Shown: positions 35,462 to 44,075, counted from the stretch's first letter. The stretch: 64,000 nt of DNA from Flavobacteriales bacterium UBA7878 (GCA_002501205.1 DLRW01000075.1:62001-126000), one strand, 5' to 3'. Numbers and translations: made by a program. Notes: a model not told the origin generated them from the letters alone.

Positions 35462-36508
35462 ATGAAGATCACCAAAACCAAGCAGTCCCGAATTAAAGAT
35501 GTGGACTTTTCAAATCTGGTATTTGGGACTCAATTTAGCGATCATATGTTGATTGCTGAATACAGTAATGGGTCCTGGTCAGAGCCGGAGATCAAGCCTT
35601 ATGGTCCACTGAGTTTTACCCCAGCCATGCATACTTTGCACTATGGTCAAGCCATATTTGAAGGCCAAAAGGCCTATTATATGGAAGATGGTAAGATCGG
35701 GATATTCCGACCTGAGGCCAATGCCAAGCGTTTGAATCATTCGGCTCGTCGTATGTTCATGCCCGAGTTTCCGGAAGATTTGTTTCTGGAAGGAATTCAA
35801 GCTTTGGTAGATATTGATCGCGAGTGGGTGCCTAAAGCGGAGAATCACTCTTTATACTTACGTCCTTTCATGTTCGGTAGCTCCGAATTTGTAGCCGCTC
35901 GTCCTTCCGAGAAATACATCTTCTGCATTATCTGTTCCCCTGTTGGTCCTTATTATTCTGGGGATGTGAAGGTGAAAGTAGAAGAAACCTTTACCCGTAG
36001 TGCTAGCGGCGGGGTGGGTTCTACCAAATGCGCTGGAAATTATGGCGGTGCGTTCTTTGCAACCGATCAAGCTCGTAAAGAAGGTTACACTCAGGTTATT
36101 TGGACCGATCATGCCAATCATGAGTTGGTAGAAGAAAGCGGTACCATGAATGTGGCCTTTATCATTGATGATACTTTTATCACCCCTCCTTTAAGTGACC
36201 GTATCCTGGCGGGAATTACCCGAGATAGCATCCTTACCTTATTGCGCGATCGCGGTATCGTAAAAGTGGAAGAACGTCCGATTAAAGTGGAAGAAGTGGT
36301 GACCGCCGCTAAGGAAGGTCGTTTGCAAGAAGCCTTTGGTATGGGAACGGCTGCTGTGATTAGCCCCATTACTTCTATTGGTTTCCGCGGAACAGACTAC
36401 GCAATTTCCACCCCTCAAGATGGTTATGCCATGCGTATCAAAAAGGAACTTACTGATCTCCGCAGTGGAGCCGCAGAAGATCCTTATGGTTGGATGCTGA
36501 AGTTCTGA
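35462..36508 (+). CDS. ilvE: Branched-chain amino acid aminotransferase
   Basis: A 348-residue class IV PLP aminotransferase that interconverts valine, leucine and isoleucine with their 2-oxo acids. Lys189 in GGVGSTKCAGNYGGAFFATD is the expected PLP lysine. Other family stretches are LHYGQAIFEGQKAY, IFRPEANAKRLNHSARRM, ESGTMNVAFI and ILAGITRDSILTL. It has no neighbouring ilv genes and is followed by its own terminator. Confidence 0.95.
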   Translation: MKITKTKQSRIKDVDFSNLVFGTQFSDHMLIAEYSNGSWSEPEIKPYGPLSFTPAMHTLHYGQAIFEGQKAYYMEDGKIGIFRPEANAKRLNHSARRMFMPEFPEDLFLEGIQALVDIDREWVPKAENHSLYLRPFMFGSSEFVAARPSEKYIFCIICSPVGPYYSGDVKVKVEETFTRSASGGVGSTKCAGNYGGAFFATDQARKEGYTQVIWTDHANHELVEESGTMNVAFIIDDTFITPPLSDRILAGITRDSILTLLRDRGIVKVEERPIKVEEVVTAAKEGRLQEAFGMGTAAVISPITSIGFRGTDYAISTPQDGYAMRIKKELTDLRSGAAEDPYGWMLKF

Positions 36509-36549
36509 GGATAGATTTTAGACGACAGACTTTAGACTATAGATAGTAG

Positions 36550-36575
36550 GGCCTCCGAATGGGGCCCTTTTTTGT
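36550..36575 (+). terminator. Rho-independent terminator after ilvE
   Basis: AGGGCC pairs with GGCCCT around a 9-base loop, followed by six Ts. Confidence 0.75.
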
Positions 36576-36599
36576 GGACTGATTTTTTATCAAGCCAGT

Positions 36600-37000
36600 A
36601 AAATCTGTTGCGGAACTTTCCGCTTACCTAGCGTGAGGGGAAGAAGCGTAATTGGTAGCTGGTCGTTGGTAGCTGGTTTGGATTCAGACAATAGTAGTTA
36701 GACCATAGACGGTAGATTTGATTGGAATCAAGAAAGTGTGATTGGAATTTCAAATTAGGATGTTGTGGGTTTAACCGCAAAGACGCGAAGAAGCACCTGC
36801 CTGCCGGTAGGCGGGTAGCGAAGCGTGCGGTGAGGTAAGTAGCGAAGCGGCTAACCGCAAAGAAGCAAAGGAGCAAAGTTTCGCAAAGCATCTCCCTTAT
36901 AACCGATAGGCCTCTGTGTAACTCTGCGCGCTCTGTTTCTCGAGCGAAGCGGGCGGTGAGGCATTAGCGAAGAGTGCGGTGAAACAACCAGTAGCCTCCC
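36600..37000 (+). repeat. Composite intergenic repeat, copy A
   Basis: About 400 non-coding bases that recur, rearranged, at 42080-42605. Shared parts include ATAGACGGTAGATTTGATTG, GTGGGTTTAACCGCA, AACCGCAAAGACGCGAAGAA, the imperfect palindrome CCTGCCTGCCGGTAGGCGGG, and a 57-base identical segment at 36903-36959 (equal to 42527-42583). Sub-motifs such as AGCGAAGCGG and GCGGTGA occur several times. G+C is higher than in the flanking genes. Frames inside it are not real genes. Confidence 0.85.
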
Positions 37001-37178
37001 AAAGTCATAAAAAGGATCCAACCCCTTCATATCACCACCAATTAGCTTGGTATTATTCAATGCATGACTAAATTAAAGGGGCGATAATTCAAGGTTTTAA
37101 ACATGCGTTTTCCCAGGGTAAGCTGTTGAGTACTCAAATAGATTAGCTTAAAATGTTTAACCTATAATACGATTGATC

Positions 37179-37577
37179 ATGTCTGTTCAATTTAAAGTGA
37201 TTCAGAGAAAGAACCCCCAGGATTTCAGTGCCGCTCCCTTGCATTATGCCTTAGCGGTGCGTGGCCAAAAGGTAGACCTAGATGGTTTATCGGCTTTAAT
37301 TAGTGATGGTAGTACCGTGCGCCAGAATGATGTGTACGCAGTTTTAATTGGAATGGTAAATGCCATTATCCACGAATTGCAAAACGGAAGGGTGGTGCAA
37401 CTCGGAAAACTCGGCTCCTTTGCGATTTCCATTAGTGCGGAAGGGCGCCAGTCGGATGAGGAAGTTACCGCCGCTAGCATTAAGAAGTCGCGAATTTTGA
37501 ACCGTCCGCAAAAAGAGTTGCAGGACATGCTTAAAACCCTCAAGTTCGAACGACAAAGTTCAGCCACTAGCAGCTAG
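37179..37577 (+). CDS. HU-like DNA-binding protein
   Basis: The ATG at 37179 gives 132 residues; the frame can be extended by two codons to a TTG. The N-terminus MSVQFKVIQRKNPQD and the core QNDVYAVLIGMVNAIIHELQ and VVQLGKLGSFAISISAEG match the long HU-like (IHF/HU fold) proteins of Bacteroidota. A C-terminal extension (SRILNRPQKELQDMLKTLKF) follows. Expected to be a dimer that bends DNA. It is single, with its own terminator, and sits next to an unusual palindrome array. Confidence 0.88.
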   Translation: MSVQFKVIQRKNPQDFSAAPLHYALAVRGQKVDLDGLSALISDGSTVRQNDVYAVLIGMVNAIIHELQNGRVVQLGKLGSFAISISAEGRQSDEEVTAASIKKSRILNRPQKELQDMLKTLKFERQSSATSS

Positions 37578-37606
37578 TTGAGGAATTTTCAATAGAAAAT
37601 AGCTTT

Positions 37607-37641
37607 AACCTCCGGTTTCATTTGGGGCCGGAGGTTTTTTT
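37607..37641 (+). terminator. Rho-independent terminator after the HU-like gene
   Basis: AACCTCCGG pairs with CCGGAGGTT around a 12-base loop and is followed by seven Ts. Confidence 0.9.
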
Positions 37642-37661
37642 GGGCCCTTATTTTAGGTCAA

Positions 37662-37743
37662 AAACATGCTGATGTTTAGCTTCAAACATCAGCATGTTTG
37701 CATTCATCCTTCCGCATGTTTGGCTGTAAACATCCGCATGTTT
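37662..37743 (+). repeat. Array of four phased 22-bp palindromic units
   Basis: Units begin at 37662, 37684, 37706 and 37728, exactly 22 bp apart. Units 1, 2 and 4 are AAACAT-N4-ATGTTT palindromes with cores GCTG, CAGC and CCGC. Unit 3 has only the right half (CCGCATGTTT). Spacers are 6 bp. Units 1 and 2 are also exact reverse complements of each other. The two-helical-turn period suggests binding of several protein dimers on one face of the DNA; this is inference. A related AAACATGCG half site occurs at 37099, upstream of the HU-like gene. Confidence 0.8.
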
Positions 37744-37965
37744 ATGAAGAATTGCTGGCATGCCTCTATTCAGACTTGCGCAAGCTCTTAAAGCATGAAA
37801 TATGCACTGGACTTTACTTAAGGAATTTCCCTCCTGGCTGTTCAGGAATATTCCTGTATTTCCTACTTATATGGGGCCGTTCTTTGGAATATAAGATTAA
37901 AATGCTCTATAATTCGGTGAATTATACTTCAGGTATTGGGAATGCATTCAGCTAAACCTTAAATA
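37744..37965 (+). other. Short non-coding stretch after the palindrome array
   Basis: About 220 bases without a credible gene. A frame from TTG 37698 to 37955 starts inside the array and lacks protein-like features. No TAnnTTTG box was recognised. Confidence 0.4.
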
Positions 37966-38208
37966 ATGCAAATCGACTATGCTAAGCTTCAAGCGGTATA
38001 TGCAGCCAAGGGCTACCGCTTTTTCGTTAATCTCAATCTCTTTGGTATTCGCAATGCTTCAGCGCAGGTAGATGAGTTCAATGACTGGATGGGCGTGGCT
38101 TTTCGTGATGAATGGCTCAATCCCCGCTTATTGCTTTTTAAGGCCAGCACCAAGCCTGGTATATATTATCTCAAGCTAAGATTCTCAATAATAAATAAGG
38201 AACCCTAA
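37966..38208 (+). CDS. Small hypothetical protein, possibly a truncated gene
   Basis: An 80-residue frame starting MQIDYAKLQAVYAAKGYRFF and containing LNLFGIRNASAQVDEFND and FKASTKPGIYYLKLR. From memory this resembles the N-terminal part of a longer, often phage-linked protein family with GIRN, F.D and TTDPG..YL motifs; that match is uncertain and unsearched. The similarity would stop where the family continues, and the next gene starts 17 bases later, so the 3' part would be missing. Could also be a genuine small protein. Confidence 0.4.
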   Translation: MQIDYAKLQAVYAAKGYRFFVNLNLFGIRNASAQVDEFNDWMGVAFRDEWLNPRLLLFKASTKPGIYYLKLRFSIINKEP

Positions 38209-38224
38209 CCATAAATCAAAAACC

Positions 38225-39280
38225 ATGAATGTAAAACGATTAATTATTGCTTTAAACTTACTTCTGTTTTGTTTTGGAGCGAAGGCCCAGGAGGGCCTAC
38301 AGAATTATATTAACGATAGTACCATTGCCCGGTACCGCTATCAATCCGAATACTATTATCGGGCAGAAATTCCTTCGGGTACTAGTATCCAAGAGATTGA
38401 TTTGCTGGAAAGAGATGAATTAAAACCTCAACAGCATAAAAGCATTATATGCATTGGCGTAAACAGTTCCAAGGAACCCTATTCTCAACAGCGAAATCTT
38501 GAAATGAGCAAATTGGAGGAGTGGATGAATCCACCTTATTTGCAATTGATGACCCCCACCGCAAGCATGGGTTTTGATTCGCTGGGAAATCAATTGTACT
38601 ATTTCAAAAACAACGGAGCAGAGCTAAGTTCTATAGAAGAGAACACCTATTTATACAGCACCGAAGGGTTTCAGCCTCTTATGCTTTTCTTCCCCAGTAA
38701 ACATGATGATTTTGTGCAGGACTTGATTAATGCTGGTGCTCACTTTACCCTTAATGCGGATAATTCCTTTAAGCTGAGCCTAAATCAAAATGAAATCCTT
38801 GTCGATCCCAATGACAAGAGTGTGGAATTCAATTATTATGAAGACAATAAGTACATCGAATCCAGGGTAGTGTACAGTTTATATGCCCCCTATGGTTATG
38901 TTCCCAAATATGAACAGGTACGCACAAAAAGGGTGGACCTGGATTATCCCATCACCAGGGTTGAGACCACTTTGTTTAGTAATCATGTAATTGAAGACAT
39001 GACGGGCCTTATTGATAAGTACACAGATCTGGCTCATATCGAAATTTATCCTAATCCCGTGGAAACGGAGTATGAAGTGCTATTGCAGGGTATTCCCGAG
39101 GCACAAGTATCTCAGGTGCAAATTCGAGATTATATGGGCAACATAATTCAAACCCATCTGAACCCCAACGTTGAGAATAATTTAATGGTACTGGATGGAT
39201 CTACTTATCCTGTTGGTGCCTTAATTATTCTGGTTTACACTCAATATGGAATTTATTCTGAAACCTTAACCAAGATCTAA
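38225..39280 (+). CDS. Secreted protein with T9SS type A sorting domain, unknown function
   Basis: A 351-residue protein with a signal peptide (VKRLIIALNLLLFCFGAKAQ). The body (about 22-265) is not recognised; it is acidic and Tyr-rich. The C-terminus is a type A T9SS sorting domain: IEIYPNPVETEYEVLLQGIP, VQIRDYMGNIIQTHL and YPVGALIILVYTQYGIYSE. It overlaps the next gene by one base (TAATG), the first of two overlaps that tie three genes into one unit. Confidence 0.82.
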   Translation: MNVKRLIIALNLLLFCFGAKAQEGLQNYINDSTIARYRYQSEYYYRAEIPSGTSIQEIDLLERDELKPQQHKSIICIGVNSSKEPYSQQRNLEMSKLEEWMNPPYLQLMTPTASMGFDSLGNQLYYFKNNGAELSSIEENTYLYSTEGFQPLMLFFPSKHDDFVQDLINAGAHFTLNADNSFKLSLNQNEILVDPNDKSVEFNYYEDNKYIESRVVYSLYAPYGYVPKYEQVRTKRVDLDYPITRVETTLFSNHVIEDMTGLIDKYTDLAHIEIYPNPVETEYEVLLQGIPEAQVSQVQIRDYMGNIIQTHLNPNVENNLMVLDGSTYPVGALIILVYTQYGIYSETLTKI

Positions 39281-40842
39281 TGAAACTAAGAAGCCTTTTT
39301 ATTTTAAGCCTTTTGATGAATAGTCTCCTGGCGCAAGTGGATTATATATCCACCGATTCTTTAAGAATGATCGATTTTAATCCGGATATAAACCCTTTAG
39401 TGAATCCCGATACCGGGCAAGCAGGTTTTAAATTAGTTTTTTGGGTGCATGGTTTGGCTGGAAATCAGCATTCCTGGGGTCGCGTTCAGGAGGTTACCGA
39501 AGTGCAAATAGGTAATCCCATACCAGGTTATCCGGTTCGTAATGTAGCTGGCTACGCCTTATCCTATCAAGGAGAAGAATATCGGAGAATATTCGGATTA
39601 GCGACTTTCGTAAACAATTCCAAGATGGGGATATGGCGAAACAACCCTTTGTATGATACGGTGGCGGTAGCTAAAAATTTTGCCATTGCACATAGTCAGG
39701 GGGGGATTGTTTCTCGAGCAATTCGCTATCAAAATGTAAATGATACTAATGCGGCTGGAGTGCATTTAAGCCCGGCGCATTTTTCACATCTGGCCACCTT
39801 TGGTACTCCCAATGGCGGGGCCAATATCATTAATACCACCGCAACGGGGGGACCGGTGCAAGCGTGGATTGATGATGGCTGCCGGTTTTTTAGTGCTGGT
39901 GTGGTTCAAGATTTCACCAACTCGAAATGGTGGCTGGGGGCAATAATAACTCCTGCCATGATAAGCAGCTTTACCAATAAAGCTTGTGATGGATTTGATA
40001 AATTAGTATTACCCATGTTGGTAAGCTCTATTCGCAAACCAGTAGGGATGGATTATGCTATGGAAGCCCCTAATTTAAATGAGTTGAAAAGCTTTGCGCA
40101 ACAGGATGATATGAAGGTAGTTACCTTTTATGGAGTGGAGCAAGAACCTGTTTTTTGGCGCGTTGTTCATACCATGACCAATACAGCCGATACGGATTCC
40201 TCCAATCTCTCCGGCTCTATTTTGGCTACTAATCCCTTTGGTTTGGTGAGTGATCAAGAACTACCTGATACTATTAATTATATGTATCATGATTTTGTAG
40301 CTCAAAAAAATGCTCAAAACACCATCGCAAGAAATTATAGGGTATTAGCCGCCCTGCATTTTATGCATCCTACCACTGCATATGGACTAAGTGCGATGGC
40401 AAAAAACGCCTCCAATAAGGCTATAATTTATAATGGGGCAGCTCATTGGTTAGGGCAGGCCAATATGAATTGGAAAAGGTTTATCGGTGCCAGAAGGGAT
40501 ACCACGATTTTAGAGGGTTATTATTGTGAATGTTTAATAGATTTAGGTGGTACCCAAGGATATTCCTTTACGCAAACTATCGTTCAAACTCCCCTGGAGT
40601 GTAATCCACCCAATGCGGTCAATTGTTTTGTTTCGCCTAAAGTAAGTCACCAGGTGATAGAAGAACCCAATGATGGGGTAGTAACCGTATCTTCCCAAAC
40701 AGATTACCCGAATGCTGAAATACCTACCAAAATGGAAAATACCAATCATATGCAGGAAAGGAATCATGAACAAACCCGCTTGCGATTAAATGAATTATTT
40801 AATGGCGATTGGGGTAATGAATTTAAGCTCGATGAAAAGTAA
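39280..40842 (+). CDS. Secreted lipase-like alpha/beta hydrolase
   Basis: A 520-residue protein with a signal peptide (MKLRSLFILSLLMNSLLAQ). The oxyanion-loop motif VFWVHGLAGNQHSW lies near 53-66. The nucleophile elbow is AHSQGG with Ser139. Asp465 in PNDGVVTVSSQ and His490 in NTNHMQERNHEQTR fit the rest of the triad, as in lipase/PGAP1-like hydrolases. An insertion of about 250 residues lies between. No T9SS domain is seen. The natural substrate is unknown. It overlaps both neighbours (1 and 11 bases). Confidence 0.75.
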   Translation: MKLRSLFILSLLMNSLLAQVDYISTDSLRMIDFNPDINPLVNPDTGQAGFKLVFWVHGLAGNQHSWGRVQEVTEVQIGNPIPGYPVRNVAGYALSYQGEEYRRIFGLATFVNNSKMGIWRNNPLYDTVAVAKNFAIAHSQGGIVSRAIRYQNVNDTNAAGVHLSPAHFSHLATFGTPNGGANIINTTATGGPVQAWIDDGCRFFSAGVVQDFTNSKWWLGAIITPAMISSFTNKACDGFDKLVLPMLVSSIRKPVGMDYAMEAPNLNELKSFAQQDDMKVVTFYGVEQEPVFWRVVHTMTNTADTDSSNLSGSILATNPFGLVSDQELPDTINYMYHDFVAQKNAQNTIARNYRVLAALHFMHPTTAYGLSAMAKNASNKAIIYNGAAHWLGQANMNWKRFIGARRDTTILEGYYCECLIDLGGTQGYSFTQTIVQTPLECNPPNAVNCFVSPKVSHQVIEEPNDGVVTVSSQTDYPNAEIPTKMENTNHMQERNHEQTRLRLNELFNGDWGNEFKLDEK

Positions 40843-42061
40843 AAGAATGTTTATACTCAATAGTTTCTTCCTTGTAGGCATTTTTTTCACCAGCTGTTGT
40901 GATAGGGATGAGCCACCAAAACCTCAATCTAAACCAGCCTATGAGATTCTATGGCAGCAACCTATTGTGCCGGACCCCGAACTCTATTTTAGTTTGTCAA
41001 TTAATCCATTTCTCTATAAGGGAATGGTAATCGTGAGTTCAGAATATACCATGGAGGGGGTAGAGAGTCCCCTGATGTTCTTGGATTCTGCCGATGGCCA
41101 TATTGTTGACCTTTGGTCGGATTTTATTGATGGCGCGGTCCCTTATATAAATGAAAGTGCCAGTTCGGAAGGTGAATTTTTAGTTCTTAATACTCAAAGA
41201 TCGGTGGACTGTGTGAACCTGGAGACTCGCAGCCGGCAATGGGCTTCTTTAATTTCTCGCAATCACCCCTATAACTATATTTATAAAGGTTATGTCTATA
41301 CAACTATACAGTATAATGGTGATGATGGCGCGGCGGTATTGCGCAGCCCCTTGGATCATGAAGATTGGCAGACGGTCTATCCCTTTACTCGGACCGATGA
41401 GTATGTCCCCTTTTTCTCCGCTTTGGGATTTGGTGAAACAGAGGATGGCCATGATATTGTGGTTTGGAAAAATCGCAGTAGTTATACCAATAAGAATCAA
41501 ACCGACATTTTTGCCTATGATCTCACCGCCGATTCCTTATTGTGGCGAAACCGCGATTTTAATGTATTTGGCGGCATATTACCCCTGCAGGTAGATAATC
41601 AAAGAGTTTACGGAGCGGTGGAACGCAGGGTCTTTTGCCTTGATTTAATGACCGGAGATTCGATATGGACTAATGATTTTAGTGGGATTATCGCCAAACC
41701 CCGGTTTAGCAACTTTGACCAGGGGATGATGTACCTATCGGATTATAAGGTTTATTTAAAGGGGGGAGGACCGGAGTTGGTCATCTTACACAAAAGTGAT
41801 GGAAGTCTGTTTAGGACTAATGATGAATTACCCGATGGTATTGAAGACCGGGTGACCTATTTTGAAGGCAAATTGTTTATGTCTACCCAAGAATTGGTGA
41901 TTGTAGACCTGCTTACAGGTGACCTTTTAAATGATCCCAATGCCATGCTTAGGACTTTTGGAAATATATACAGCAAAATAGTGATCGACCCTGATCGACG
42001 GGTAATGTATTTCCATAATGGGAGAACCTTGTTCTGCGTGAAAATACCGGAGGATTTGTGA
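40832..42061 (+). CDS. Lipoprotein with PQQ-like beta-propeller, unknown function
   Basis: From ATG 40832 the 409-residue protein has a lipobox ending at Cys22 (GIFFTSC); this start overlaps the hydrolase by 11 bases. An upstream ATG (40790) would put the lipid signal too far in. The rest has propeller-like repeats: LWQQPIVPDPELYFSLSI, VDCVNLETRSRQWASL, IFAYDLTADSLLWRNRDF and VFCLDLMTGDSIWTNDFSG. It is probably periplasmic or surface-anchored. Partner of the hydrolase by context only. Confidence 0.78.
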   Translation: MKSKRMFILNSFFLVGIFFTSCCDRDEPPKPQSKPAYEILWQQPIVPDPELYFSLSINPFLYKGMVIVSSEYTMEGVESPLMFLDSADGHIVDLWSDFIDGAVPYINESASSEGEFLVLNTQRSVDCVNLETRSRQWASLISRNHPYNYIYKGYVYTTIQYNGDDGAAVLRSPLDHEDWQTVYPFTRTDEYVPFFSALGFGETEDGHDIVVWKNRSSYTNKNQTDIFAYDLTADSLLWRNRDFNVFGGILPLQVDNQRVYGAVERRVFCLDLMTGDSIWTNDFSGIIAKPRFSNFDQGMMYLSDYKVYLKGGGPELVILHKSDGSLFRTNDELPDGIEDRVTYFEGKLFMSTQELVIVDLLTGDLLNDPNAMLRTFGNIYSKIVIDPDRRVMYFHNGRTLFCVKIPEDL

Positions 42062-42079
42062 GAAGAGCTAGTGAGCTAG

Positions 42080-42605
42080 TGGGAGACGATAGTATATAGA
42101 CTATAGACGGTAGATTTGATTGAAATGGTAGCTGGTCCTTAGTCGTTGGTAGTTTGTTTGATGCGATAGATTTGATTGGAGTCAAGGAAATAGGATTGGT
42201 CTTTCAAATTTTGGTGCCGTGGGTTTAACCGCACCCGCCTGCCGATAGGTAGGAAGAAGCAAAGGGGCACCTGCCTGCCGTCAGGCGGGTAGCGCAGCGG
42301 GCGGTGAATCTAACCGCAAAGACGCGAAGAAGCACCTGCCTGCCGGTAGGCGGGAAGGTTCGCAAAGCATCTCCTTAGACCTCTGTGCACCTCCGCGTCC
42401 TTTGTGCCTCTAGCGAAGCGGGCGGTGAAGTAAGCAGCGAAGCGGGTGGTGGGGCTAACCGCAAAGAAGCAAAGGGGCTCCTGCCTGCCGGTAGACGGGA
42501 AGTTTCGCAAAGCGTCTCCCTGATAGCCGATAGGCCTCTGTGTAACTCTGCGCGCTCTGTTTCTCGAGCGAAGCGGGCGGTGAAGTAAGCAGCGAAGCGG
42601 TAAAA
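42080..42605 (+). repeat. Composite intergenic repeat, copy B
   Basis: About 525 bases without a real gene, sharing its parts with copy A at 36600-37000 in the same orientation. The palindromic CCTGCCTGCCG...GGCGGG element occurs at least three times (near 42250, 42335 and 42480), and the CGCAAAGC.TCTCC block twice. The 57-base identical segment lies at 42527-42583. The minus-strand frame at 42310-42612 is Arg-rich repeat translation, not a gene. Confidence 0.85.
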
Positions 42606-42613
42606 ACCACAAA

Positions 42614-42641
42614 CAAAAAAAGCCCCCTTATCCAGGAGGCT
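42614..42641 (-). terminator. Rho-independent terminator of metK
   Basis: On the minus strand AGCCTCC...GGGGGCT forms a stem with one mismatch and is followed by a run of seven Ts, 24 bases after the metK stop. Confidence 0.8.
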
Positions 42642-42665
42642 TTCTCATAGTATCACAATTCAGTC

Positions 42666-43958
42666 TTAGAGACCGAAGGCTTGTTTTACATCCGCTACCC
42701 GGTCCAGTTTTTCCCAGGTAAAGAGTTCTACTTCCATTTCCTTGCTTTCGGTGCCAATTCCATCCGGACGTTCGAAAGTAACTTTCACGGTTTCATTCTT
42801 TCGACCCATATGTCCATAGGCAGCAGAGGCAGAATAGATAGGATTACGCAGCTTCAGGTTTTTCTCGATCAAACCTGGACGCAGGTCAAAGAGTTCAATC
42901 ACCTTAGCGGCAATCTGACCGTCATTAAGGTCAACATTAGCACTGCCGTAGGTGTCTACAAATACCCCCATTGGCTCTACTACACCAATGGCGTAGGATA
43001 CCTGCACTAAAATTTGATCGGCCACACCAGCGGCTACCAGGTTCTTGGCGATATGACGCGCAGCATAAGCAGCACTGCGGTCTACCTTACTAGGGTCTTT
43101 CCCGCTAAAAGCACCACCACCGTGGGCCCCCTTACCACCGTAGGTGTCTACGATAATCTTCCGTCCGGTAAGACCAGCATCCCCGTGAGGTCCGCCAATT
43201 ACGAATTTACCGGTAGGGTTAATATGGTATTTAATATCCTCACCAAACAAAGCTTGCAATTCGGGGCTAAGCTGCGCTTTTACTTTAGGAATAAGGATAG
43301 AGATAATGTCTTCACGAATTTTATTTAGCATTTGGATGTCGGCATCCTCCTGATTTAAGCCATTACCTGCTTTTACGAAATCATCGTGTTGGGTAGAAAC
43401 CACAATGGCATCAATGCGCTGAGGTTTATGATCGTCATCGTACTCGATGGTTACCTGGGCTTTCGCATCCGGACGGAGGTAAGCGATTTCACTTCCATCA
43501 CGACGAAGGTCAGCGAGGGTTTGTAAAATGCGATGACTTAAATCCAAAGCCAAAGGCATGTAATTTTCGGTTTCGTTAGTGGCGTAACCGAACATCATTC
43601 CTTGGTCACCCGCACCTTGCTCTTCAATATTACCACGGTCAACCCCTTGGTTAATATCTTGGCTTTGCTCGTGAATAGCTGAAAGGATACCGCAAGAGTT
43701 ACCCTCGAACATGTATTCGCTTTTGGTGTAACCAATTTTGTTGATCACATTACGAGCAATCTGCTGGAGGTCGAGATAAGTTTGAGATTTTACCTCACCT
43801 GCCAAAACAACCTGGCCGGTGGTAACCAAAGTTTCACAAGCTACTTTAGAGTTTGGATCAAAGGCTAAGAAATGATCTAGAATCGAATCAGAAATCTGAT
43901 CGGCAATTTTATCGGGATGTCCTTCAGAAACGGACTCTGAGGTGAATAAGTAAGACAT
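42666..43958 (-). CDS. metK: S-adenosylmethionine synthetase
   Basis: A 430-residue enzyme making S-adenosylmethionine from methionine and ATP. The N-terminus SESVSEGHPDKIADQISD holds the catalytic His14; GAGDQGMMFGYA, FVIGGPHGDAGLTGRKIIVD and GGGAFSGKDPSKVDRSAAYA are the other family signatures. The gene stands alone between a terminator and a leader that matches a SAM-II riboswitch, so its product likely feeds back on its own synthesis. Confidence 0.98.
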   Translation of the reverse strand: MSYLFTSESVSEGHPDKIADQISDSILDHFLAFDPNSKVACETLVTTGQVVLAGEVKSQTYLDLQQIARNVINKIGYTKSEYMFEGNSCGILSAIHEQSQDINQGVDRGNIEEQGAGDQGMMFGYATNETENYMPLALDLSHRILQTLADLRRDGSEIAYLRPDAKAQVTIEYDDDHKPQRIDAIVVSTQHDDFVKAGNGLNQEDADIQMLNKIREDIISILIPKVKAQLSPELQALFGEDIKYHINPTGKFVIGGPHGDAGLTGRKIIVDTYGGKGAHGGGAFSGKDPSKVDRSAAYAARHIAKNLVAAGVADQILVQVSYAIGVVEPMGVFVDTYGSANVDLNDGQIAAKVIELFDLRPGLIEKNLKLRNPIYSASAAYGHMGRKNETVKVTFERPDGIGTESKEMEVELFTWEKLDRVADVKQAFGL

Positions 43959-44018
43959 ATGCTTCTTTAAAAAGGTTAGAAGAGCAGAGATTAAAGAAGG
44001 CTATTGCTTAAAACTTAA

Positions 44019-44070
44019 ACTGTTTTAGCATTTTTTAAGGTGGTCGCAATCAGCCAAATTTCTCCACTAA
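44019..44070 (-). ncRNA. SAM-II (SAM-alpha) riboswitch in the metK leader
   Basis: Reading the minus strand from 44067: GTGG, a 20-base loop AGAAATTTGGCTGATTGCGA, CCAC, then CTTAAAAAATGCTAAAACAG. P1 is GTGG/CCAC. The loop sequence TTTGGC (44058-44053) pairs with GCTAAA (44029-44024) to make the pseudoknot. The ATTTG, TTGC, AAA and GCTAAA positions fit my recollection of the SAM-II consensus. The RNA would start almost at P1, just after the -7 box. Its 3' end is about 65 bases before the metK ATG. Confidence 0.82.
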
Positions 44071-44075
44071 GGCGG

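Noticed and set aside
37662..37743. Resemblance of the 22-bp units to a small CRISPR array
   Set aside because: Spacers are only 6 bp, the units are palindromic around a variable core, and no cas gene is present.
37698..37955. An 85-codon frame starting from TTG
   Set aside because: It begins inside the palindrome array, lacks an ATG and has no recognisable protein features.
42310..42612. A 100-residue minus-strand frame, with a related one at 36851-37060
   Set aside because: Both are translations of the dispersed intergenic repeat, Arg-rich and without start context or family resemblance.
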